DNA of 9,051 nucleotides from Nocardioides sp. (lineage in GTDB: Bacteria > Actinomycetota > Actinomycetes > Propionibacteriales > Nocardioidaceae), in contig JAOPXF010000288.1 of the NCBI GenBank assembly GCA_025965295.1, forward strand, positions 1 to 9,051, given 5' to 3'. The notes beneath the pieces were generated by a model. It saw only the letters and a program-made list of their open reading frames with translations, was not told where the DNA came from and did no database searches. This document shows, in pieces, positions 1-6,360 of this stretch. The number at the start of each line of letters is the position of its first letter. Position 1 is the first letter of the stretch. The position numbers and the translations under genes are program-made.

Positions 1-1166
<1,166 letters not shown>

Positions 1167-1174
1167 GCGCATCG

Positions 1175-1179
1175 CTCCT
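1175..1179 (-). promoter_or_regulatory. clpC ribosome binding site
   Basis: AGGAG on the minus strand, 8 nt before the ATG at 1166 and 2 nt before an in-frame ATG at 1172. The spacing selects 1166 (MFERF) as the start. Confidence 0.75.
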
Positions 1180-1243
1180 GAAAGACATCGGGGCCGTACC
1201 GCCTGGGTCGACGGCACGGGACATGAGGACTAACCCCGATGAC

Positions 1244-1249
1244 AGCCTA
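1244..1249 (-). promoter_or_regulatory. Candidate -10 element of clpC
   Basis: The minus strand reads TAGGCT, which fits TAnnnT. No convincing -35 lies 16-18 nt upstream, as expected of an activator-dependent promoter. The ClgR-like box centred at 1285 would fall roughly 48 nt upstream of a start site near 1237. The leader to clpC would be about 70 nt. This is inferred from spacing only. Confidence 0.35.
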
Positions 1250-1276
1250 CGCGTTCCCGGGTGAGCCGCATCCGCG

Positions 1277-1294
1277 CTCCGCTCTCAGCGAACA
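1277..1294 (-). promoter_or_regulatory. Probable ClgR operator upstream of clpC
   Basis: The minus strand reads TGTTCGCTGAGAGCGGAG. The 11-nt core CGCTGAGAGCG at 1280-1290 is a near-perfect palindrome (CGCT-3-AGCG). It matches the core CGCYNANRGCG of the ClgR operator as I recall it from Corynebacterium glutamicum (WNNWCGCYNANRGCGWWS); only one outer position deviates. ClgR is the Xre-type activator of clp genes in actinobacteria, so the place just upstream of clpC is the expected one. The box lies between the lsr2 terminator and the candidate clpC -10. Functional assignment is inference from motif and location. Confidence 0.75.
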
Positions 1295-1296
1295 GA

Positions 1297-1352
1297 CGCC
1301 GACCCGCCCGCGTCTCGGTTGTCGAGCTTGTCGAGACACGGGCGGGTCGGCG
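1297..1352 (-). terminator. Strong hairpin terminator of lsr2
   Basis: Inverted repeat with 21-nt arms at 1297-1317 and 1332-1352 around a 14-nt loop. The arms differ at one pair (1311/1338), which is a C/A mismatch on the plus strand but a G·U wobble in minus-strand RNA, so the stem is uninterrupted only in the lsr2 direction. It starts 16 nt after the lsr2 stop. There is no U-tract downstream, which is common for GC-rich actinobacterial terminators. It insulates clpC from lsr2. Confidence 0.8.
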
Positions 1353-1368
1353 ATGAGTTGCGGGCAGG

Positions 1369-1698
1369 TCAGTGGGCGGCCTCGAAGGCGGACCTGACCT
1401 CCGCGGAGACGCGACCCCGCTCGGGGACCGTCATGCCGTTGGCGCGGGCCCAGTCGCGGATCTCGCGCGCGCTGTGCCCGTCACCGCTCGCGGCGGCGGC
1501 GCGGCGGCCACGGCCCTTGGCGGTGCCGACCTTGCGGGCGTGCCCGACGTAGCCCGAGATGGCCTCGCGGAGCTTGGCCGCATTCTTCTCGTTCAGGTCG
1601 ATCTCGTACGACGTGCCGTCGAGCCCGAAGGAAACCGACTCGGTCGCCTCGGAGCCGTCCAGGTCGTCGACCAGGATGATGTGGACCTTTTGTGCCAT
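1369..1698 (-). CDS. lsr2: Lsr2 nucleoid-associated protein / xenogeneic silencer
   Basis: Small actinobacterial H-NS-like protein that binds the minor groove of AT-rich DNA, bridges it and silences horizontally acquired genes. The 109-residue product begins MAQKVHIILVDDLDG, the conserved Lsr2 N-terminus that forms the dimerisation/oligomerisation domain (about 1-58). A basic, Ala-rich linker follows (KGRGRRAAAA, 61-70). The C-terminal DNA-binding domain (about 76-109) carries REIRDWARANG and the RGR minor-groove hook at 94-96. Length is close to the 112 residues of the Mycobacterium tuberculosis protein. An upstream in-frame ATG at 1722 would add eight residues, but GAGG 5 nt before 1698 and family alignment favour 1698. 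The gene sits between an unknown lipoprotein and clpC; the lsr2-clpC adjacency is conserved in mycobacteria. It appears to be monocistronic, with its own promoter and terminator. Confidence 0.97.
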   Translation of the reverse strand: MAQKVHIILVDDLDGSEATESVSFGLDGTSYEIDLNEKNAAKLREAISGYVGHARKVGTAKGRGRRAAAASGDGHSAREIRDWARANGMTVPERGRVSAEVRSAFEAAH

Positions 1699-1703
1699 GG
1701 GAA

Positions 1704-1736
1704 CCTCATTCACTTTGAACACGGGGGTGTGTGAAT
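1704..1736 (-). promoter_or_regulatory. lsr2 leader hairpin abutting its ribosome binding site
   Basis: In minus-strand RNA, AUUCAC (1736-1731) pairs with GUGAAU (1713-1708), and the next four bases ACAC (1730-1727) pair with GUGU (1722-1719). This closes a CCCC loop and leaves a five-base UCAAA bulge (1718-1714) on the 3' side: ten base pairs in all. The Shine-Dalgarno GAGG (1707-1704) follows the last paired base directly and lies 5 nt before the lsr2 ATG. The pairing is seen directly; any effect on translation is inference. Confidence 0.45.
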
Positions 1737-1752
1737 CTCCGACAACTTCATG

Positions 1753-1780
1753 ACAATAATGCCACGAATGTCATTCGAAG
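1753..1780 (-). promoter_or_regulatory. Candidate lsr2 promoter
   Basis: On the minus strand, CTTCGA (1780-1775) and TATTGT (1758-1753) are separated by 16 nt in the only AT-rich patch of the neighbourhood. TATTGT fits the TAnnnT form of a -10; the -35 is weak. A 13-nt palindrome overlaps the spacer and the end of the -35. Start of transcription would be near 1746, giving a leader of about 48 nt. Confidence 0.3.
1765..1777. promoter_or_regulatory. 13-nt palindrome, candidate operator in the lsr2 promoter
   Basis: CGAATGTCATTCG is a perfect inverted repeat (CGAATG / CATTCG around one base). It lies 13 nt past the lipoprotein stop and between the candidate lsr2 -35 and -10, a classical repressor position. 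As RNA it could form only a weak 5-bp stem, so a protein-binding site is more plausible than a terminator. No known regulator motif is recognised. Confidence 0.3.
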
Positions 1781-1790
1781 GTGCACCCGA

Positions 1791-2507
1791 CTAGCGGTCT
1801 CCCGGGTAACTGAAGTCGAACTCGAGGCGTTTTTGGTAATGGATGACGGTCTTGACCTGTCCGAGATCGGTCAGGCCGGCGCCCTTCGCCAGGTCCAGCA
1901 GGTCGTCGCGGAAGGCCGCGAGCTCGGTGGCGTCCATGGGGCCCTCGGACGCCGTGACCTCGATCGAGGTGTACGGGCGGTAGTCGTCGGCCACCCATTC
2001 GACCTTGCCGAGGCCGGCCCCGTCGGCGAGGGCGTCACCGGCGAACGCCTGCTCGAAGGCCGCGACCTCGTCGGTGCACTCCTGCGCCGCGCACGGCACG
2101 TCTGCGCCGGCGGTCGGGCCGCCGCCGAGGGTGCCCTCCTGCGTGTCGGGCTCGGCGACCTCGGGGTCGGGGACGACCCGCACCGATATCCGGGACACCG
2201 CCTCGACATCGCTGTCCCGGTAGATGTCGGCGATGTCGGCCGCCAGGTCGCCGGCCGCCCGGGCGTCGGACACGCTCGCGTGCACGTCGACGCCGCCGGT
2301 GTGGCCGTGGTCGATGTTGTTGAAGCGCCAGGCCCGGTCGACCGCGGTCACACCCGGAACCTTGGCGGACTTGTCGAGGACCGCCTTCAGCGAGGCGGGG
2401 CAGTCGTCGCCCGGGCACTCGAGCGACTCCTGGATCGACGAACAGCCCGACGCCAGCAGCCCGGCCAGGACGACGATCGCCACCGCGAGCGCTCCGCGCA
2501 CCGCCAC
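1791..2507 (-). CDS. Putative lipoprotein with two CX4C-headed repeats, function unknown
   Basis: I do not recognise the family. The 238-residue product starts with a short basic segment and hydrophobic stretch (about 1-18) ending in the lipobox LASGC, so Cys22 would be lipidated and the protein anchored outside the membrane. The mature part looks duplicated. Repeat 1 (about 31-112) starts with CPGDDC (Cys31/Cys36); repeat 2 (about 139-230) starts with CAAQEC (Cys139/Cys144). Each pair leads into a helix, then beta-beta-helix-beta by reading the residue pattern. A Pro/Gly-rich linker (about 113-138) joins them. The start is chosen at GTG 2507, 5 nt after GGAGG; GTGs at 2510 and 2501 are alternatives, and an ATG at 2561 would add a long charged tail before the signal. 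It begins 46 nt after coaX and may be transcribed with it. Codon use matches the neighbours. Confidence 0.85.
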   Translation of the reverse strand: MAVRGALAVAIVVLAGLLASGCSSIQESLECPGDDCPASLKAVLDKSAKVPGVTAVDRAWRFNNIDHGHTGGVDVHASVSDARAAGDLAADIADIYRDSDVEAVSRISVRVVPDPEVAEPDTQEGTLGGGPTAGADVPCAAQECTDEVAAFEQAFAGDALADGAGLGKVEWVADDYRPYTSIEVTASEGPMDATELAAFRDDLLDLAKGAGLTDLGQVKTVIHYQKRLEFDFSYPGDR

Positions 2508-2512
2508 CACTG

Positions 2513-2517
2513 CCTCC
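2513..2517 (-). promoter_or_regulatory. Ribosome binding site of the lipoprotein gene
   Basis: GGAGG on the minus strand, followed by several in-frame GTG codons at 2, 5 and 11 nt. The 5-nt spacing (GTG at 2507) is preferred and puts the hydrophobic signal core close to the N-terminus. It also argues against the upstream ATG at 2561, which would overlap coaX. Confidence 0.65.
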
Positions 2518-2553
2518 CCGTGTCGTTCGCGTCTGTCCAGGGCATTGTGTCCG

Positions 2554-3327
2554 TCACGCATTGCGCGCAAACACGAGCTCCAGGCCCCTGAGGGTGAGCC
2601 ACGGGGAATGGTCGGTGAAACACCGGCATTCGTCGAGGACGAGACCGGCCAGATATCCGGTCGCAATCACGTGCACGTCGGCGGTGTCGACCCCCAGCTC
2701 CTCGACCATCCGCGACACAATTCCCTCGACCTGGCTGGCCACGCCGAAAACCATTCCCGACTGGAGCGCCTCGACGGTGTTCTTGGCTATCACCGACCGG
2801 GGGCGAAGCAGTTCCACGCGTCGCAGCTGGGCGCCCCGGCGACCGAGCGCCTCGAGGGATATCTCGATACCCGGCGCGATCGCCCCGCCGACGTACTGGC
2901 CCGAGGCGCTGACCACGTCGAAGGTGGTGGCCGTGCCACCGAAGTCGACGACGATCGCCGGACCGCCGTACAGGGTCGCTGCGGCGAGTGCGTTGATGAT
3001 GCGGTCCGAGCCGACCTCGCGGGGGTTGTCCATCAGCACGGGTACGCCGGTTCGGACGCCGGGCTCGACCACGACGTGGGGGACGTCACCGAAGTGGCGG
3101 ACCAGCATGTCACGCCATTCGTGCAGGACGGCCGGGACGGTGGAGCAGACCGCGATACCAGTGACGTCGTCGATGCGGTCGCCCAGCAGGCCGCGCAGCA
3201 GGACCGACCACTCGTCGGAGGTGCGGTGGGCGGCCGTGGCCACCCGCCAGTCGGCGGTCACCTCGCCCTCGACCAGCAGGCCGAGGACCGTGTGGCTGTT
3301 GCCGATGTCGGCCGCGAGCAGCGCCAT
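2554..3327 (-). CDS. coaX: Type III pantothenate kinase CoaX
   Basis: Cytoplasmic ASKHA-fold kinase that phosphorylates pantothenate with ATP, the first step of CoA synthesis; type III enzymes are known to be insensitive to CoA feedback. The 257-residue protein shows the nucleotide/phosphate motif ADIGNSHT (Asp7, Asn10), the substrate loop NPREVGSDR with the expected catalytic Asp108, the second phosphate motif VDFGGTATTFD (127-137), GGAIAPG (147-153), IATGYLAG (221-228) and the conserved tail WLTLRGLELVFARN. Two positions look unusual: an additional Gly in VDFG-G-TATTFD, where I remember VDFGTATTFD, and Tyr225 where many relatives have Gly. Both are clear in the DNA and neither disrupts the frame. 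It starts 4 nt after the nadC stop, with GGTGA overlapping that stop as the likely ribosome binding site, so translation is probably coupled. PanC, the supplier of its substrate, lies four genes upstream in the same operon. Confidence 0.97.
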   Translation of the reverse strand: MALLAADIGNSHTVLGLLVEGEVTADWRVATAAHRTSDEWSVLLRGLLGDRIDDVTGIAVCSTVPAVLHEWRDMLVRHFGDVPHVVVEPGVRTGVPVLMDNPREVGSDRIINALAAATLYGGPAIVVDFGGTATTFDVVSASGQYVGGAIAPGIEISLEALGRRGAQLRRVELLRPRSVIAKNTVEALQSGMVFGVASQVEGIVSRMVEELGVDTADVHVIATGYLAGLVLDECRCFTDHSPWLTLRGLELVFARNA

Positions 3328-3331
3328 CAGC

Positions 3332-4249
3332 TCACCACTGGTCCCGGAGGTCCATGCCGAGGTCGAAGACCCTGACCGAGTGGGTCAGGGCGCCGACCGA
3401 GATCAGGTCGACGCCGGTCTCCGCCACCTCGCGGGCGCGCTCGAAGGTGAGTCCCCCGGAGGCCTCGAGCATGGCGCGCCCGGCCGTGATCACGACCGCC
3501 TCGGCCATCGTGGCGCAGTCCATGTTGTCGAGCAGGATCCGGTCGCAGCCGGCGGCGAGGAGCTCGCGCAGCTGGTCGAGGTCGGTCACCTCGACCTCCA
3601 CGGGCAGGTCGGGGTAGGCCTCGCGGACCGCGCGGTAGGCGGGTACGACGCCGCCGGCGGCGAGCACGTGGTTGTCCTTGACCAGGGCCATGTCCGAGAG
3701 GCTGAACCTGTGATTGAGCCCGCCACCGCACCGGACGGCGTACTTCTGCAGGGCCCGGAACGTCGGCAGCGTCTTGCGGGTGTCGAGCACCCTGGCCCGG
3801 GTGCCCTCGATCGCCGCGACCCACGCCGCCGTGGCGCTCGCGACGCCGGAGAGGTGGGAGGCGAAGTTGAGCGCGGTGCGCTCCGCCGTGAGCAGACCGC
3901 GGATCGGCCCGGACACCCGCATCACGACGTCGCCGGGAGCGACGGCACTGCCGTCGACGACCCGGTCGGAGATCTCGACGTCGTCGCCCATCACGTAGTG
4001 GAAGACGAGGGCCGCGACGGCGAGCCCGGCGACGACGCCGTGGTCGCGGGCACCGAAGTCGGCGATCCCACGGGCGGTCTCGGAGATCGTGGCGGCGCTG
4101 GTCACGTCCCCCGGCCCGCCGGCCGGCAGGTCCTCGGCGAGGGCGAGCACCACCGCGTCGTACACCGCCCGGGCGTCCAGACCCGCGGCGGTGAACTCCT
4201 CGAGCAGCCCGGCGGGCAGGGCGTCGTACGGCGTGCCGGCGATCATCAT
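3332..4249 (-). CDS. nadC: Nicotinate-nucleotide pyrophosphorylase (quinolinate phosphoribosyltransferase)
   Basis: Converts quinolinate and PRPP to nicotinate mononucleotide, CO2 and pyrophosphate in de novo NAD synthesis. The 305-residue protein has the usual type II QPRTase length. Seen in order: ALAEDL and GDVTS (about 36-51), TAERTALNF (121-129, Arg124), LDTRKTLP (155-162, Arg158 and Lys159), GGGLNHR (175-181, His180 and Arg181), VKDNH (190-194, Lys191), VEVEV (217-221), LLDNM (239-243, Asp241) and SVGALTHS (284-291). These cover the substrate-binding basic residues and acidic residues known from the M. tuberculosis enzyme. The ATG at 4249 overlaps the nadB stop (ATGA). A second in-frame ATG at 4246 is better spaced (7 nt rather than 4) from AGGAG at 4254-4258, so the product may be one residue shorter. 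nadA, which makes quinolinate, is not in the window. Confidence 0.97.
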   Translation of the reverse strand: MMIAGTPYDALPAGLLEEFTAAGLDARAVYDAVVLALAEDLPAGGPGDVTSAATISETARGIADFGARDHGVVAGLAVAALVFHYVMGDDVEISDRVVDGSAVAPGDVVMRVSGPIRGLLTAERTALNFASHLSGVASATAAWVAAIEGTRARVLDTRKTLPTFRALQKYAVRCGGGLNHRFSLSDMALVKDNHVLAAGGVVPAYRAVREAYPDLPVEVEVTDLDQLRELLAAGCDRILLDNMDCATMAEAVVITAGRAMLEASGGLTFERAREVAETGVDLISVGALTHSVRVFDLGMDLRDQW

Positions 4250-5919
4250 GAGACTCCTCGGTCTGTGGCGGGCTCCGCGTCGAAGCGGAGCGTGGTCTCA
4301 CCGTCGGTCATCACGACGTCGAAGTGACCGGCCCAGCGGGCGTCGTCGCGCTCGGGGAAGTCCTCGCGCCAGTGCGAGCCACGGGTCTCCTCGCGCAGGG
4401 CGGCGGCGTCGGTGAGCGCCGCGCTGATCGTGAGCAGGTTCGTGGTCTCCCACGACTCCTGGTCGACCGCGTCGGCGCGCAGCCCGGCGAGCTTGTCGAG
4501 CAGCTGCGCCGCGTCGGACAGGCCCTCGGCATTGCGCAGCACCCCCACCCGGGAGGTCATGACCTCCTGGAGCTCGCGACGCACGGCCCCGGGCACCAGG
4601 CCGGCCGTCCGGCCGTCGACGGCGGGCACCGAGGGCGGGCGCAGTTCGCCGGGGAGCACGTCGGCGATGCGGCGCGAGAAGACCAGTCCCTCGAGCAGGG
4701 AGTTGGAGGCCAGCCGGTTGGCCCCGTGCACGCCCGAGCACGCGACCTCGCCGGTGGCGTAGAGCCCCGGGACGCTGGTCCGGCCGAACAGGTCGGTGCG
4801 GACGCCGCCCGAGGCGTAGTGGCAGGCAGGTGCGACCGGGATCAACTGGGTCACCGGGTCGATGCCGTGCGAGCGCGTGGTCGCGAGGATCGTGGGGAAG
4901 CGACGCTCCCAGAACGCGGCACCGAGGTGTCTGGCGTCGAGCCACATGTGCGGGCGCCCGGTCTCGTTCATCCGCCGGGTGATCGCCTTGGCGACGACGT
5001 CACGCGGCGCGAGGTCGGCGAGCTCGTGCACGCCCTGCATGAAGCGGTTGCCCTCGAAGTCGACGAGGAAGGCGCCCTCGCCGCGCACGGCCTCGGAGAT
5101 CAGCGGCTGCTGGCCGCGGGAGTCCGGGAGGTACATCACCGTCGGGTGGAACTGCACGAACTCGAGGTCGCGCAGCACGGCGCCGGCGCGCAGGGCGACC
5201 GCCATCCCGTCACCCGTGGAGACCGCCGGGTTGGTGGTCTGGGAGAACACCTGGCCCAGCCCGCCGCTGGCCAGGACCACGGCCCGGCAGTGGACGGCAC
5301 CGACGCCGTCGCGCTGCCCCTCACCCATCACGTGCAGGGTGACGCCGGCGATCCCGCCACCCTCCTCGAGGGGGCCGTCGAGCAGCAGGTCCACGGCCAG
5401 GGCGTGCTGGACGACCTCGATCTCGGGGGCCTGCTCGATCGCGGCGATCAGCGCCCGCTGGATCTCCGCCCCGGTGGCGTCGCCACCCGCGTGCGCGATC
5501 CGGTCGCGGTGGTGACCGCCCTCACGGGTCAGGGAGAGCTCGCCGTCGGGGCTGTGGTCGAACTTCGTCCCGAGAGCGATCAGCTCGCGGACCGCCTCGG
5601 GGCCCTCGTTCACGAGGATCCGGACCGCCTCCGCATCGCACGCACCCGCCCCGGCGACGAGCGTGTCGACCTCGTGCTGCTCCGGGGTGTCCTCGGGACC
5701 GAGGGCGGCAGCGATGCCCCCCTGGGCCCACTGCGTCGACCCCGCCGCGAGGACGTCCTTGGTCACCACCAGGATCTTGTCGACCTGGCCGCGCAGCCGC
5801 AGCGCGGCCGTCAGGCCGGCGATGCCGGAGCCGATGACGACAACGTCCGACGTCGTGGTCCAGCCGGGGGGCGGCGCCGTGAGGCGGCCCGGAACCCGTC
5901 GTACGGGTGCGTCAACCAT
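4246..5919 (-). CDS. nadB: L-aspartate oxidase
   Basis: FAD flavoenzyme that oxidises L-aspartate to iminoaspartate, the substrate of NadA, in the first step of de novo NAD synthesis. The 557-residue product has the dinucleotide motif VIGSGIAG (28-35), the FAD-proximal STQWAQGGIAA (61-71), LTREGGHH (130-137, Glu133), QFHPT (256-260), SEAVRGEGA (275-283), LAPRDVVA (303-310, Arg306), CHYASGGV (366-373, His367) and GVHGANRLASNSLLEG (396-411, Arg402). The Glu, His and two Arg positions correspond to active-site residues described for E. coli NadB, separating it from succinate dehydrogenase flavoproteins. A helical C-terminal domain (about 435-545) follows. The start is forced: the panD stop is in the same frame four codons upstream and there is no other plausible start before the FAD motif, yet its GGAGG (5920-5924) touches the ATG with no spacer. 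It overlaps nadC by 4 nt. Confidence 0.97.
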   Translation of the reverse strand: MVDAPVRRVPGRLTAPPPGWTTTSDVVVIGSGIAGLTAALRLRGQVDKILVVTKDVLAAGSTQWAQGGIAAALGPEDTPEQHEVDTLVAGAGACDAEAVRILVNEGPEAVRELIALGTKFDHSPDGELSLTREGGHHRDRIAHAGGDATGAEIQRALIAAIEQAPEIEVVQHALAVDLLLDGPLEEGGGIAGVTLHVMGEGQRDGVGAVHCRAVVLASGGLGQVFSQTTNPAVSTGDGMAVALRAGAVLRDLEFVQFHPTVMYLPDSRGQQPLISEAVRGEGAFLVDFEGNRFMQGVHELADLAPRDVVAKAITRRMNETGRPHMWLDARHLGAAFWERRFPTILATTRSHGIDPVTQLIPVAPACHYASGGVRTDLFGRTSVPGLYATGEVACSGVHGANRLASNSLLEGLVFSRRIADVLPGELRPPSVPAVDGRTAGLVPGAVRRELQEVMTSRVGVLRNAEGLSDAAQLLDKLAGLRADAVDQESWETTNLLTISAALTDAAALREETRGSHWREDFPERDDARWAGHFDVVMTDGETTLRFDAEPATDRGVS

Positions 5920-5928
5920 CCTCCGAGG

Positions 5929-6360
5929 CTAGCGCCCGGCTCCGGAGACCCGCACGGCGTCACCCCGCGCGAGCCCGGCGCCCCCGAAGGTCTCCGCCGG
6001 GTCGTAGCCGGTCGCCATGATCCGGTTGTCGGCGTCCACGAACACGACGTGGGGCTTGAGCTCCCGCGCCTCGGCCGTCTCCAGCTGCCCGTAGGCGATC
6101 AGGATCACGATGTCGCCCGGGTGGACCAGGCGCGCGGCAGCCCCGTTGATGCCGATGACGCCGGAGCCGCGCTCCCCCGCGATCGTGTAGGTCTCCAGCC
6201 GGGCGCCGTTGGTGACGTCGACGATGTGGACGAGCTCGCCGGCGAGCAGGTCGGCGGCGTCGAGGAGGTCCTCGTCGACGGTCACCGAGCCGACGTAGTG
6301 CAGGTCGGCCTGGGTCACGGTGGCCCGGTGGATCTTGCTCTTCATCATGGTGCGGAGCAT
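5929..6360 (-). CDS. panD: Aspartate 1-decarboxylase precursor
   Basis: Pyruvoyl enzyme that decarboxylates L-aspartate to beta-alanine, the partner of pantoate in pantothenate synthesis. The 143-residue proenzyme begins MLRTMMKSKIHRATVT, as in mycobacterial PanD. The self-cleavage site is YVGS, with Gly24-Ser25 yielding a short beta chain and an alpha chain with pyruvoyl from Ser25. Other conserved parts are NGARLETY (51-58, substrate-binding Arg54), GERGSGVIGINGAAA (62-76) and HPGDIVILIAY (80-90). The C-terminal tail is somewhat extended, as in other actinobacteria. The ATG at 6360 overlaps the last base of the panC stop (TGATG), and GGGAG at 6368-6372 lies 7 nt before it. The later ATGs at 6348 and 6345 are less favoured by spacing and by family alignment. 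It shares aspartate with the next gene, nadB. Confidence 0.97.
   Translation of the reverse strand: MLRTMMKSKIHRATVTQADLHYVGSVTVDEDLLDAADLLAGELVHIVDVTNGARLETYTIAGERGSGVIGINGAAARLVHPGDIVILIAYGQLETAEARELKPHVVFVDADNRIMATGYDPAETFGGAGLARGDAVRVSGAGR

Noticed and set aside
3327..4301. Second minus-strand frame of 324 codons overlapping nadC
   Set aside because: Arg/Gly/Pro-rich out-of-frame shadow; the true frame carries all the QPRTase motifs.
2561..4327. Plus-strand open frame of 588 codons across coaX and nadC
   Set aside because: Opposite strand to two well-supported enzymes; Ser/Arg/Pro-rich shadow translation and no conserved motif.
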